Below, piece by piece: positions 7,912 through 17,365 of a DNA stretch of 64,000 bases. The notes below the pieces were generated by a model that made no database searches, was not told the origin of the DNA, and saw only the letters and a list, made by a program, of their open reading frames with translations. Origin of the DNA: Endobacterium cereale (GTDB lineage: Bacteria > Pseudomonadota > Alphaproteobacteria > Rhizobiales > Rhizobiaceae); assembly GCF_009617585.1 (NCBI RefSeq), contig NZ_WIXI01000048.1, positions 62,001 through 126,000 of the forward strand. Reading direction: 5' to 3'. Position 1 is the stretch's first letter. Every line of letters starts with the position of its first letter. A program made the position numbers and the translations under genes.

Positions 7912-8786
7912 TTGCGGAAGCGAAGCCCACCCTTTCGGACGCGCTGGTTAAACGCTGGCGTATCCGCTCTTCCCGCCTGATCGCAGATACGCGCAGCAGT
8001 CTGGTTTATCGCGTTCAATGCGATGACCAGCCGGATGCGATCGTCAAACAGTTGAAGCCGAGCGGCCTGCATGAACTGCCTGGCCTCGATTTTCTCAGCT
8101 GGCGCGACGGCAACGGCGCCGTGCGACTGCTGGACCGCACGGAAACGGCGGCGCTGCTGGAAGATGCCGGAACGATCCTGCTGCGCGACTATCGCCTGCT
8201 GCATGGCGAGGATGCGTCGAACAGTGTCGTGGTCGATCTGGTCAACAAGCTGCATTCCGGCTCATCCTCGCCACAGCCTGCCGAACTCACCCCGCTGAAA
8301 CGTCATTTTCAATCGCTATATGTCCGGGCAGCGGACACCAGCGATCCGCTTTTTGACGTCTTTTCCTACTGCACGGTGATCGCTGACGACCTGTTAGCCA
8401 CGCAGGCGAACATCCGGCCGCTGCATGGCGACCTGCACCATGAAAATATTATCTCGGACGACGGTGGCGTCTGGCGTGCAATTGATCCGCAGGGGCTGAT
8501 CGGCGACCCGGCCTATGACGTGGCGAACATTTTCGGGAACCCAGACGGCGCCTTTGCCGATATCGTTGATCCGGCCCGGATCATCACCCTCACCCTGCTT
8601 TTCGCAAAGACGATTGGCTGCAGTAAGGAAAAAATCCTGCGTTACGCCATAGCCCATGCGGGTGTGTCGATCTGCTGGTCATTTGAAGGCAACGACAGAA
8701 TTTCCGCCGGCGGCAACGCAAGCGAACGGCTTGCCTTCTTCAAGGTGGCGAGACGCTTGCTGGAAGCCGGAGCCGTCAGCGTGTAA
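7908..8786 (+). CDS. APH(6)-like aminoglycoside/hydroxyurea kinase family protein
   Basis: A 292-residue protein of the streptomycin-6-phosphotransferase/hydroxyurea-resistance kinase family. The phosphotransferase loop is RPLHGDLHHENIISDD (Brenner-type HGDxHxxN) near residue 172 and the metal-binding Asp is in WRAIDPQGLIGDPAYD. The reading frame is open far upstream, but inside argC; the GTG at 7908 overlaps the argC stop as GTGA, so translation is probably coupled. A chromosomal family member next to a biosynthetic gene need not give drug resistance; the natural substrate is unknown. It overlaps the end of ctaA by 11 nt (convergent). Confidence 0.8.
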   Translation: MIAEAKPTLSDALVKRWRIRSSRLIADTRSSLVYRVQCDDQPDAIVKQLKPSGLHELPGLDFLSWRDGNGAVRLLDRTETAALLEDAGTILLRDYRLLHGEDASNSVVVDLVNKLHSGSSSPQPAELTPLKRHFQSLYVRAADTSDPLFDVFSYCTVIADDLLATQANIRPLHGDLHHENIISDDGGVWRAIDPQGLIGDPAYDVANIFGNPDGAFADIVDPARIITLTLLFAKTIGCSKEKILRYAIAHAGVSICWSFEGNDRISAGGNASERLAFFKVARRLLEAGAVSV

Positions 8787-9885
8787 CGGCTTGCGACGCC
8801 TCAACCGGATATTCTCCGACATAGCCACGCCAATGGGCGACCGCATAACCCAGCACGATCAGAGCGCCGCCCTGATGCGCCAGCGCTAGATCGAGAGGCA
8901 CCTGCCATAGCAGTGTCAGGATGCCGATCACCGCCTGCCCACAGACCAGCGCAAACAGGGTGATCGAGCGCGTGGCGTAAACGCTGCCCGCCGCCTTCGA
9001 GAGCGTGATCAGCATGTGCACAAGCGTGGCAGCAAGGATCAGATAGGCCCCGCAGCGGTGCACGAATTGCACCGTCTTGTGGTTTTCAAAGAGGTTGATC
9101 CACCACGGATCGCGGATGAACAGGTCGGCCGGGATAAAGGCGCCGTCCATCAGCGGCCAGGTATTGTAGCTCAGGCCCGCATCGAGGCCGGCCACCAGTG
9201 CGCCGAGATAAATCTGGAACAGTGCCAGGAAGGCGATACCACCCGCCGCCCAGACGGAATAGCGGGTAGGCGCGGCGTCGCGACGTTGTGACGTCAACCC
9301 GCGCATGATCCACACACAGGCGGCAAAGATCAGACAGGCAATGACCAAATGGGTCGCCAAACGGTATTGCGAGACGCTGACGAGCTTGGTGAGGCCGGAC
9401 GAGACCATCCACCATCCGATAAAGCCTTGAAACCCGCCGAGCGCCAGGGTGCCGACCAGCGGCCAGCGCACCTGTTTTTCGATGCGGCCGGTCAGCCAGA
9501 AAAACAGGAGCGGCAGCGCAAAAATCATGCCGATGGCACGGGCAAGGAACCGGTGCGCCCATTCCCACCAGAAAATCGACTTGAAATCCTCGACCGTCAT
9601 ATGGCTGTTGAGCTGTTCATATTGCGGAATACGCTGGTAGAGTTGGAATTCCTCTTCCCACTCAGCGGCATTGAGCGGTGGTATGACCCCGTGGATCGGC
9701 TTCCACTCGGTGATCGAAAGCCCGCTGTCGGTCAGGCGCGTGGCGCCGCCGACAAGAACCAGACAGAAAAGCGTGAGGATGACAAAACCGAGCCAGAGGC
9801 GCACGGCCTTGCGATTGCGCGTCGCCTTCTTCGTGCTTGCGGAAAAATCTGCTGCTGTCGAATGCATGACCGACATCCGTTTCAT
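8776..9885 (-). CDS. ctaA: heme A synthase (COX15 type)
   Basis: A 369-residue membrane enzyme that hydroxylates heme O to heme A for cytochrome aa3 oxidase. About eight membrane helices occur as two four-helix bundles. The first bundle starts at residue 28 (VRLWLGFVILTLFCLVLVGG) and is followed by the family signature ATRLTDSGLSITEWKPI-GVIPP and the EFQLYQRIPQY segment. Heme-ligand His residues are in EWAHRFLAR and FVHRCGAYL. Length fits the alphaproteobacterial type. It ends inside the last codons of the APH(6)-like gene. Confidence 0.95.
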   Translation of the reverse strand: MKRMSVMHSTAADFSASTKKATRNRKAVRLWLGFVILTLFCLVLVGGATRLTDSGLSITEWKPIHGVIPPLNAAEWEEEFQLYQRIPQYEQLNSHMTVEDFKSIFWWEWAHRFLARAIGMIFALPLLFFWLTGRIEKQVRWPLVGTLALGGFQGFIGWWMVSSGLTKLVSVSQYRLATHLVIACLIFAACVWIMRGLTSQRRDAAPTRYSVWAAGGIAFLALFQIYLGALVAGLDAGLSYNTWPLMDGAFIPADLFIRDPWWINLFENHKTVQFVHRCGAYLILAATLVHMLITLSKAAGSVYATRSITLFALVCGQAVIGILTLLWQVPLDLALAHQGGALIVLGYAVAHWRGYVGEYPVEASQAVTR

Positions 9886-10017
9886 CCCTGCTGACTGCGT
9901 CCATTAGCGTCTTGCTGCGCGCTTTTGTCCGTTGCTTTGCCCGATGCCCCCGTGCAAAACAAGTCCTTCAGCTTTGCGGCATGCGGTCGCGGCTTGACGG
10001 GAGAGCTTGACGAAAAA

Positions 10018-10233
10018 ATGCATCCGCGCCTCAAAAGCTTCATCGGCACGATCCTCATCATCATTCTGGTGATCGTTTATGCCGACATTGCCACCACGGT
10101 CGCCTCAGCCCTCCTTGCCACCTCGGCATGGTGGGTGCATCTCCTGTATTTCCTGCTCACCGGCCTGTTGTGGATCCTGCCAGCCATGCTCATCATCAAG
10201 TGGATGGCAGGTCCGAGACCGCCGCGCGCCTGA
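10018..10233 (+). CDS. DUF2842 small membrane protein
   Basis: A 71-residue protein with two membrane helices (about residues 7-29 and 38-60) and a short basic tail PRPPRA, matching the alphaproteobacterial DUF2842 family of unknown function. The frame opens earlier at 9925, but the conserved length and the GGGAGAG upstream favour the ATG at 10018. It is divergent from ctaA, next to which such a gene is often seen; a role around the respiratory membrane is only a guess. Confidence 0.75.
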   Translation: MHPRLKSFIGTILIIILVIVYADIATTVASALLATSAWWVHLLYFLLTGLLWILPAMLIIKWMAGPRPPRA

Positions 10234-10340
10234 CTTTTTTTTGCGTTGACGACGCCTTAACCAAGCAGGCCGGATCTTCTCACGAAGGGGCCGCCTATAA
10301 ACCGATTGTTGCAACTCCGCCTTTATGATCGCACGCGAAT

Positions 10341-11612
10341 GTGATGGCGGAGATGGGCGTGCAGAAGCCGCAACCCGATTTCAAAACGGTAATGGACGCT
10401 GTAGCAGCGCCGGCGAATAGCATGCCCGCGCCGACGCCCTTTCCTGTCGAACAGTTGCAGCTTGATCTCGTTGCCAGCATGGAGGAGATCAGGGCCGACT
10501 GGCAGAGGCTGGAAGCACTGCCCCGAAACTCTCTTCACCAAGCCTATGACTGGTGTCACGCCTGGCATCAGGCACACCAAAATCCATTACTGCTGGTTCG
10601 CGGCCGCATCGCGGATCGCACGATCATGATCCTGCCGCTGGAGGCGGTTCGGGAGAGTGGAGCCACCATCGCCCGCTTCATCGCCACTCGTTTCAATAAC
10701 TTCAACAGCGGCCTTCTGGATGAAGATTTTCGCTTTCTGGATGCTGAAGCGCTGGAGATTATCAAGAGCAGGCTGATAGCGCTGCTGAAGGCCAAGGTCG
10801 ACCTGCTTGCGCTTGGAACGGTACCGCTGATATGGCGAGATGTGGCGCACCCCTTCAATGGCCTTTACGCCATAGCGGATGCCAATCACACATTTCAGCT
10901 GCCTCTCTTGGGCAGTTTCGAACAGACGCTGGCGCAGGTGAATGCCAAGCGGCGACGCAAGAAATTTCGCGTACAGGAACGGCGCCTCCAGGAGAAAGGC
11001 GGTTACGACTATGTCATCGCCGAAACGTCGGAACAGAAAGCGGCACTGCTCGATATTTTCTTCGAGCAGAAGGCTGCCCGGTTTCGTCTTCACGGCCTGC
11101 CGGATGTCTTCCAGCCTGCGGAGAAGAAGGCATTTTTTCGCAACCTCACGAAAGTTTGCACCCAAGGCGTCAATACGCCGCTTGAACTGCACGCGATCCG
11201 ACTGAAGGGGGAATATTGCAGCGGGATCGCTGCCATAGCCGGGCTGTCACGCAAAGGCGACCACGTCATCTGCCAGTTCGGCTCAATAGATGACAGGCTC
11301 GTTCCCGACGCGAGCCCCGGGGAACTGCTTTTCTGGCTGATGATTGAACGCGCCTGCGAGCAAGGCGCTGCGATCTTTGATTTCGGCATCGGTGACCAGC
11401 CTTACAAACGCAGCTGGTGCACACAGGAAACGGTCACGCACGAACTGCTGTTGCCGGTGACGTTGCGCGGACGGTTGATGGTGTATCTACTGACCGCGAA
11501 AAATCGGGCAAAAGGCGTGATCAAGCGCAATCCTGTCCTCTATGGATGGGTGCAGAGATTGCGCGCCGGGCGGCAGGCATCGCAATTTACTGCATCCACC
11601 GAGAAAGATTGA
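10341..11612 (+). CDS. GNAT family acyltransferase (CelD/BioF2-like)
   Basis: A 423-residue protein with a GNAT-type acetyltransferase domain (about residues 190-340) like those of CelD and other polysaccharide-cluster acyltransferases. Indicative segments are AQVNAKRRRKKFRVQERRL near 192, LLDIFFEQKAARFRLHGL near 240 and FDFGIGDQPYKRSWC near 350. It probably adds an acyl group to a polysaccharide precursor or to a protein of the machinery. It uses a GTG start with ATG as codon two. It sits beside the Wzz-like gene (convergent, 6 nt apart) and resembles the first gene of the upp/gms-type clusters of Agrobacterium and Rhizobium. Confidence 0.75.
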   Translation: MMAEMGVQKPQPDFKTVMDAVAAPANSMPAPTPFPVEQLQLDLVASMEEIRADWQRLEALPRNSLHQAYDWCHAWHQAHQNPLLLVRGRIADRTIMILPLEAVRESGATIARFIATRFNNFNSGLLDEDFRFLDAEALEIIKSRLIALLKAKVDLLALGTVPLIWRDVAHPFNGLYAIADANHTFQLPLLGSFEQTLAQVNAKRRRKKFRVQERRLQEKGGYDYVIAETSEQKAALLDIFFEQKAARFRLHGLPDVFQPAEKKAFFRNLTKVCTQGVNTPLELHAIRLKGEYCSGIAAIAGLSRKGDHVICQFGSIDDRLVPDASPGELLFWLMIERACEQGAAIFDFGIGDQPYKRSWCTQETVTHELLLPVTLRGRLMVYLLTAKNRAKGVIKRNPVLYGWVQRLRAGRQASQFTASTEKD

Positions 11613-11618
11613 GCTGGC

Positions 11619-13808
11619 TTATGCCGCACGACGCCGGTTGCCGGCGCTATCCCGATTGGTCGGTGGCATTAGCGACGTGCCAGCCATGATCATCAGGTTG
11701 GTATAACCGGCGGTTTCGAATACTTCTGCAGCCTCGGCCAGACGTTTTTCGTCGTAACCGGGGGCCGAGATGACGATATCGGCGTCCTTGCTCCGTGCCA
11801 CGCGCGCGAGATTGCCAATGCCCGCAGGCCCACATTCCACCAGAACCACATCATATGCACCGGCAAGCCCGTCGATGATAATGCCAAGACGATCGGCACC
11901 ACGCATGGCAGTTGCACCATCGGCGATCCCGCGCGGGACGATATGCGCGTCCGAGAGCCGATCGGGATGGATCGTATCGGCGAAGGCAGCGGCGCCAGTA
12001 AGAAGATCAGTGATGCCCGGCAACGACTTGCCGTTTGCCATAAGACGTGTTGGGCATGACGAGCCGGTCATATCAACAAGGACCACGGCGCGGCCGGCCT
12101 CGGCGATTTCGCGCGCCAGCATGACGGTTGCCGTCGAGCCTTCGTCGCCACCCGGAGAGACGGCCACGGCCACCTGCACTTTTCGACCAATGATATAATC
12201 GCGCACGGCCTCGATGCTGAAGGCGTCGTCCTGCGCCTTGACGACTTCGCTGGCGACAACCGCTTCGACCGGGGTGGTGACCGTTTCGGCAACGACAGCG
12301 GTCTTCACTGCCGGCTCAGCCACGACCGCATTCGAGGTGACGGCAGGTTTTGTGACGGGCTTAGGTGGCTCGATAGCTTTGGCCTGCGCAGCCGTTTCGA
12401 TTGCTTCGGCATTGCTCGGCCGCAAGCCCCGGCCGCCGAACAGCGCGATCAAAAGCACGACGATGGTGCTGATCACCAGCGTTGCAAGTGTCACAACAAT
12501 CGTAATGGGCAGGATTTTCGGGAAATAGGGTTCGGCTGGTTCACCTGCCGTCGAGATCACGCGCGCATCGGCTGGCGTCGAATTCCGATCGATCCTCGAC
12601 GTCGCCTCGCGGTAACGGGCAAGATAGGTTTCCAGCAACTGGCGCTGGGCGGTCGCTTCGCGTTCCAGCGCGCGCAGGCCCACTTCCTCCTCGCCGGCGC
12701 GGGCGGTGTCAGCCTTCAGACCATTCAATTGCTGTACAAGCTGCGTCTCACGCAGCCGCGCTACATTGGCCTCGCCTTCGATACTGGCAAGGATCTTGCG
12801 CGTTTCCCCCTGGATCTGCTGGCGGATGCCGGAAAGCTGGGCACGCAGTCCTTTCAGGCGCGGATGGCCTTCCATCAGCGAGGTGGAGAGATCGGAAATC
12901 TGCCCCTGCAGGCTGGCCTCGGTTTCTTTCAGCCGCTGAATCATCGCGGACCCGACGACGTCGCTCAGTGTGTCGGAAGGACGACCGGCCTCAATTGCAT
13001 TGCGGACATTCTGCCCGCGGGCGTCGGCGTTGGCGCGTTCGCCCCTTACCCGCGCAAGCTCGGCGGAAATATCGTTAAGCTGCTGGTTGGTGAGGTTGTT
13101 GGTATCGCTGGTGCGGAACAGGCCGGAGGACGAACGATAGTCGGCGACCTTTTTTTCCGCCTCGCTGACGCGTTTCGTCAAGGTGGCGATTTCCGGTTCC
13201 AGCCATTTTGCGGCTTCCGCATGACTGTCCAGTTTCGCGCCGCTCTGCATGCTGAGATAAACTTCAGCCATGCGGTTCGGGATCGCGGCGGCAAGTTTTG
13301 CATCTTCGGAGCTGAACTCGATTGCGATCACGCGTGACCCTTCGACGGGGTAGACCTGCAGCTTTTCGCGAAAAGTTTTCATGACGCGGTCTTCAGGCGG
13401 CAGATCGAGCGGGTTCTGCTGCAAGCCGAGCATGACCAAAGGGTTTGGCAAAGACGAATGTGCGGCCGGATCGAATTCCTTGCGCTCGCTCAGCTTCATC
13501 TCGCGCGCAACCTGCTTTATCAAATCTGTCGATTGCAGAAGCTGCGCCTGGCTCTGGATATTGAGCGCGTCGAGTACCGGATCATTTGCACCGGAAGGAT
13601 CAGGCAGGCCATTCAAGGAGGGCGCGCGATTTTCGATCAGCACGCGGCTTTCCGCCTTGTAGGCAGGCGTCATAAGGCTTGCCCCGACAAAGGCGAGCAC
13701 CGCGGCCAGCGCCGTCGCGGTCAGAATCGTTTTCTTGCGCTCCCAGACGGCCGCAAACAACTGCCCGAGGTCGATATCCACGTCCTGATTGCCATTGCTT
13801 GCTGACAT
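11619..13808 (-). CDS. Wzz/ExoP-type co-polymerase with degenerate BY-kinase domain
   Basis: A 729-residue inner-membrane protein. Residues 10-100 are a Wzz domain with the first membrane helix (TILTATALAAVLAFVGASLM); coiled coils fill about 170-400; the second helix (ITIVVTLATLVISTIVVLLI) is near 440; an Ala/Val/Thr-rich linker leads to a bacterial tyrosine-kinase-like domain from about 540. That domain lacks the usual catalytic motifs: Walker A reads SPGGDEGSTATV without the Lys, A-prime reads VDMTGS, Walker B reads VVLVECG, and there is no C-terminal Tyr cluster. It is thus probably a chain-length regulator without kinase activity. Start at ATG 13808 has GGAG 7 nt upstream; the longer frame begins with TTG. 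Confidence 0.85.
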   Translation of the reverse strand: MSASNGNQDVDIDLGQLFAAVWERKKTILTATALAAVLAFVGASLMTPAYKAESRVLIENRAPSLNGLPDPSGANDPVLDALNIQSQAQLLQSTDLIKQVAREMKLSERKEFDPAAHSSLPNPLVMLGLQQNPLDLPPEDRVMKTFREKLQVYPVEGSRVIAIEFSSEDAKLAAAIPNRMAEVYLSMQSGAKLDSHAEAAKWLEPEIATLTKRVSEAEKKVADYRSSSGLFRTSDTNNLTNQQLNDISAELARVRGERANADARGQNVRNAIEAGRPSDTLSDVVGSAMIQRLKETEASLQGQISDLSTSLMEGHPRLKGLRAQLSGIRQQIQGETRKILASIEGEANVARLRETQLVQQLNGLKADTARAGEEEVGLRALEREATAQRQLLETYLARYREATSRIDRNSTPADARVISTAGEPAEPYFPKILPITIVVTLATLVISTIVVLLIALFGGRGLRPSNAEAIETAAQAKAIEPPKPVTKPAVTSNAVVAEPAVKTAVVAETVTTPVEAVVASEVVKAQDDAFSIEAVRDYIIGRKVQVAVAVSPGGDEGSTATVMLAREIAEAGRAVVLVDMTGSSCPTRLMANGKSLPGITDLLTGAAAFADTIHPDRLSDAHIVPRGIADGATAMRGADRLGIIIDGLAGAYDVVLVECGPAGIGNLARVARSKDADIVISAPGYDEKRLAEAAEVFETAGYTNLMIMAGTSLMPPTNRDSAGNRRRAA

Positions 13809-14019
13809 GCCACACTCCGTACTCAGGGACTGCCGATTGGGTAACAAGCTCCGCAGCCTAAAGGATCATGGTAACTCGACAGTTAATGCGCCACCACACG
13901 CGGTTGTGGGACGATAAAAACTTCCGCAATACACGAATTTCCGCTTCTCTTTACTATGCATTAACCCTAATGGACCGATAACGGATGTCATAGTTTGACT
14001 GCCGGAGCCTTGTCGCGAA

Positions 14020-14598
14020 ATGTCGTTCGCCCGTTCGAGATCAAAGATTGCATTGGTCGCAGCACTTGCCGCCGCAACCATGCTTGGCGCCTGCTCCACC
14101 TATCAGCCGGCCCCCAAAAGCTTTCAGGAAGCAACGATCCAGCCTTACAGACTGGACAGCGGCGACCGGTTGCGCGTCAGCGTGTTCGAGCAGACCGGCC
14201 TTTCCAACACCTATACGGTCGATCAGGCCGGGTATATCTCCTTCCCGCTGATCGGACAGGTCGCCGCGCGTGGCCAGACCATGGTGGCGCTGGAAGGTGC
14301 GATCGCCGCAAAACTCAAACAGGGTTACCTGCGCGATCCAGACGTGACGATCGAGATGGATCGTTATCGCCCTGTCTTCGTGATGGGCGAAGTCGGCCGG
14401 CCCGGCCAGTATTCCTATGTACCGGGCATGACCGCACAAAACGCGATTGCCATTGCCGGCGGCTTTACACCGCGCGGCAACCAGCGCGATATCGACGTGA
14501 CCCGCAAGATCAACGGGCGCAGCATCACCGGCCGGACCTCGATCTCCAGCGCCATGCTCGCCGGCGACACGATCTATGTCCGCGAGCGTCTTTTCTGA
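14020..14598 (+). CDS. polysaccharide export lipoprotein (Wza-like)
   Basis: A 192-residue outer-membrane polysaccharide export protein. The signal peptide ends in the lipobox LGAC (Cys25). Residues 40-125 are the Poly_export (PES) domain (YRLDSGDRLRVSVFEQTGLS) and residues 125-190 an SLBB domain (VFVMGEVGRPGQYSYVPGMT). It is about half the length of E. coli Wza and lacks the C-terminal amphipathic helix region, as in the short OPX proteins of rhizobia, so an additional outer-membrane partner may be needed. It is divergent from the Wzz-like gene and begins an operon of four genes. Confidence 0.92.
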   Translation: MSFARSRSKIALVAALAAATMLGACSTYQPAPKSFQEATIQPYRLDSGDRLRVSVFEQTGLSNTYTVDQAGYISFPLIGQVAARGQTMVALEGAIAAKLKQGYLRDPDVTIEMDRYRPVFVMGEVGRPGQYSYVPGMTAQNAIAIAGGFTPRGNQRDIDVTRKINGRSITGRTSISSAMLAGDTIYVRERLF

Positions 14599-15763
14599 TC
14601 GCACGCACATGACGCCAGGGACGCGCCCCTTAAGGATCATCCACTGCTTCAGATCACCGGTTGGCGGCATTTTCCGCCATGTCCGCGATCTGGTGGAGGA
14701 ACATCGGGCGGCCGGCCACGAGGTCGGCATTCTCTGCGACAGTTCCACGGGCGGCGCTCACGAAGAGCGGCTGTTCGACGCTATCAGGCCGCAGCTTTCG
14801 CTCGGTCTCATCCGCATTCCGATCCGGCGTTCCGTTGCGCCGTCGGACCTGAATGCGCTCTACAATAGCTACAAGCACATCAAGAGTTTGCAGCCGGATG
14901 TATTGCACGGTCATGGCGCCAAGGGTGGCGTTCTGGCACGGCTCATCGGCTCAGCCCTGCGGGTCAACAGGTATCGCGTAGCCCGCCTCTATTCGCCTCA
15001 CGGGGGCAGCCTGCATTACGACCGGGCAAAACTGTCCGGGCGGATCGTGCTGAAACTTGAGCGGCTTCAGGAACGCTTCACCGACAGCCTCGTTTTCGTG
15101 TGCGAATTCGAGCGCAATGCCTATGAGACCAAGGTCGGGAAGATTACCACCCGTTCGCAGGTGATCTACAATGGCGTGCGTGACAGCGAATTCGAGCCGG
15201 TCACGCCGGTGGAGGATTGCGCCGACTTTCTTTACATCGGCATGCTGCGGGACCTGAAAGGCCCGGACAAGTTCATTGATGCTTTCGGTCGCACGGAACG
15301 GGCAATCGGTCATCCGCTTTCAGCCGTCATGGTCGGCGACGGGCCGGATCGTGATCGCTACCACCGGATGATGGCCGAGCGTGGCCTTGGGCGGCGTATC
15401 CATATGCTGGAAGCCATGCCGGCGCGACAGGCCTTCGCACTTGCCCGCAATGTCGTCGTACCGTCGCGGGCGGAAGCCATGCCCTATATCGTCATAGAGG
15501 CGCTGGCCGCCGGAAAACCGGTGATCGCAACGCGCGTGGGGGGCGTTCCCGAAATCCTCGGCGCAGACAGCCCGGCGCTGGCAGTGCCGGGCGACCCGGC
15601 AGATCTTGCCCATGTCATGGTCGATGCCATGACCAATCCCACGTGGTGCGAGGATATGATGCCGGCACCGGATGCTTTCAAGGCGGTGTTTTCAGCCTCG
15701 GCGATGGCGGAACAAATGCTGTCGCTCTATCGTGAGCTGACGGGGCGCATAAGCAACATCTAA
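14576..15763 (+). CDS. glycosyltransferase family 4
   Basis: A 395-residue GT-B glycosyltransferase, presumably cytoplasmic-face, adding a sugar to the lipid-linked repeat. The N-terminal Rossmann half opens with RIIHCFRSPVGGIFRHVRDL; the C-terminal half carries YIGMLRDLKGPDKFIDAF and the nucleotide-sugar block EAMPYIVIEALAAGKPVIAT with the retaining-GT4 E-x7-E pattern. The frame overlaps the export gene by 23 nt; an ATG at 14609 (11 residues shorter, no overlap) is an equally possible start and neither has a clear ribosome-binding site. Confidence 0.9.
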   Translation: MSASVFSDRTHMTPGTRPLRIIHCFRSPVGGIFRHVRDLVEEHRAAGHEVGILCDSSTGGAHEERLFDAIRPQLSLGLIRIPIRRSVAPSDLNALYNSYKHIKSLQPDVLHGHGAKGGVLARLIGSALRVNRYRVARLYSPHGGSLHYDRAKLSGRIVLKLERLQERFTDSLVFVCEFERNAYETKVGKITTRSQVIYNGVRDSEFEPVTPVEDCADFLYIGMLRDLKGPDKFIDAFGRTERAIGHPLSAVMVGDGPDRDRYHRMMAERGLGRRIHMLEAMPARQAFALARNVVVPSRAEAMPYIVIEALAAGKPVIATRVGGVPEILGADSPALAVPGDPADLAHVMVDAMTNPTWCEDMMPAPDAFKAVFSASAMAEQMLSLYRELTGRISNI

Positions 15764-15820
15764 ACGATTTCTTACCAAATGTCGTGATACATCCTTGCGC
15801 CAGTGAGGACGAGATCGCGC

Positions 15821-17365
15821 ATGATGAGCAAGCTCGAAGGACAGGAGCAGTTCGATATCGAGGCATTTCGCCGCCGCGTTTCGGATGGCGTTGCCTCCAC
15901 ACCCGACCCGCATGAGCCGGTGGAACTCAACCCGCTCGCCCGGCAGGTGGCAGAGCAGTTCCGCGACGAAAATTATTCACCCGCCATGCTGATCGGCCAG
16001 TACCGCCTCATCGAGTTTCTGCTGATGCTGGCGGTCGGCCTTGCAACTGAACTGTTCTTCGGGCCGTCAGAACGTTCGCTTGCCGTCCGTTTTTGCATCA
16101 TTGGAGCCGGGTCCGCCCTCGTCGTTCTTCTGCTGCAACTGGCCGATGCCTATCAGATTCCGAGCATCCGCGCACCGTCACGTACACGCAAGCGCCTTGT
16201 TGGAAGCTGGCTGCTTGGCATTGCCATTAGTGTCGGTCTGCTTATGGCCGCTGACGGTGCTCCGACTACGACAGGTCTGATCCTCTGGGTTTTCGGTGGC
16301 GCCGCCGTTCTCCTTGTCGAACGTTTTCTGATTGCCTTCGGCATCCGCAACTGGTCACGCAACGGCATCATGGAACGCCGGGCCGTCATTGTCGGCGGCG
16401 GCCAGCCGGCCAAGGAACTGGCGCGTGCCCTGGAGCGGCAACCCGACAACGATATCCGCATCTGCGGCATCTTCGATGACCGAGGAAACGACCGCTCGCC
16501 GGAAGTCGTTGCCGGTTATCCGAAACTTGGCACCTTTGCCGAACTGGTGGAATTTTCGCGCCTGGCCCGCATCGACATGCTGATCATTGCATTGCCGCCA
16601 ACAGCAGAGGATCGCATCCTGCAGCTGATCCGCAAGCTCTGGGTCCTGCCGGTCGATATCCGCCTCGCCGCGCATGCCAATCGCCTGCGTTTCCGTCCCC
16701 GCGCCTACAGTCATGTCGGCTCCGTGCCGATGTTCGATATTTTCGACAAGCCGATCCGCGACTGGGATTCGGTGGCGAAGCGCGCCTTCGACATCTTTTT
16801 CTCGCTGCTCGCCATCTTCTTCCTGTGGCCGATCATGCTAGGCGTGGCGCTGGCCGTGAAATTTACCTCACCGGGCCCGATCCTGTTCGTGCAGAAACGT
16901 CACGGTTTCAACAACGAGATCATCAACGTCCTGAAATTCCGCTCAATGTATACGCATCTGAGCGACCCGACCGCGAAGCTCGCTGTAACCAAAGGCGACG
17001 CACGCGTGACCCCGGTCGGCAGGTTCATCCGCAAATCCTCGCTCGATGAACTGCCACAGTTTTTCAACGTGCTGCGTGGCAATCTCTCGCTGGTCGGCCC
17101 GCGCCCGCATGCCGTGCAGGCACAGACTGGTGACCGCAAATATGTCGATGTCGTCGAGAGCTATTTTGCACGCCACCGTGTAAAACCGGGCGTGACCGGC
17201 TGGGCACAGATTAACGGTCTGCGCGGTGAGATCGATACGGATGAAAAGATCCGCGCCCGCATCACCTACGATCTCGACTATATCGAGAACTGGTCGCTGC
17301 TGTTCGATCTGAAAATCCTTTTCCTGACGCCGATCCGATTGCTCAATACGGACAACGCCTATTGA
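15821..17365 (+). CDS. polyprenyl glycosylphosphotransferase (WbaP/ExoY-like)
   Basis: A 514-residue initiating phosphoglycosyltransferase that places the first sugar-1-phosphate on undecaprenyl phosphate. Four membrane helices lie at about residues 60-165, then a CoA-binding-like Rossmann domain (AVIVGGGQPAKELARALE near 190) and the catalytic sugar-transferase domain from about 315: KRAFDIFFSLLAIF, FVQKRHGFNN, LKFRSMY, SLDELPQFFNVL, SLVGPRPH and PGVTGWAQINGLRGE. The frame also opens at GTG 15803, but that overlaps the GAGGACGAG serving the ATG at 15821. It overlaps the following polymerase gene. Confidence 0.92.
   Translation: MMSKLEGQEQFDIEAFRRRVSDGVASTPDPHEPVELNPLARQVAEQFRDENYSPAMLIGQYRLIEFLLMLAVGLATELFFGPSERSLAVRFCIIGAGSALVVLLLQLADAYQIPSIRAPSRTRKRLVGSWLLGIAISVGLLMAADGAPTTTGLILWVFGGAAVLLVERFLIAFGIRNWSRNGIMERRAVIVGGGQPAKELARALERQPDNDIRICGIFDDRGNDRSPEVVAGYPKLGTFAELVEFSRLARIDMLIIALPPTAEDRILQLIRKLWVLPVDIRLAAHANRLRFRPRAYSHVGSVPMFDIFDKPIRDWDSVAKRAFDIFFSLLAIFFLWPIMLGVALAVKFTSPGPILFVQKRHGFNNEIINVLKFRSMYTHLSDPTAKLAVTKGDARVTPVGRFIRKSSLDELPQFFNVLRGNLSLVGPRPHAVQAQTGDRKYVDVVESYFARHRVKPGVTGWAQINGLRGEIDTDEKIRARITYDLDYIENWSLLFDLKILFLTPIRLLNTDNAY

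Noticed and set aside
11619..12300. Active tyrosine autokinase domain
   Set aside because: Walker A lacks Lys and the A-prime and Walker B motifs are altered, so kinase activity should not be annotated.
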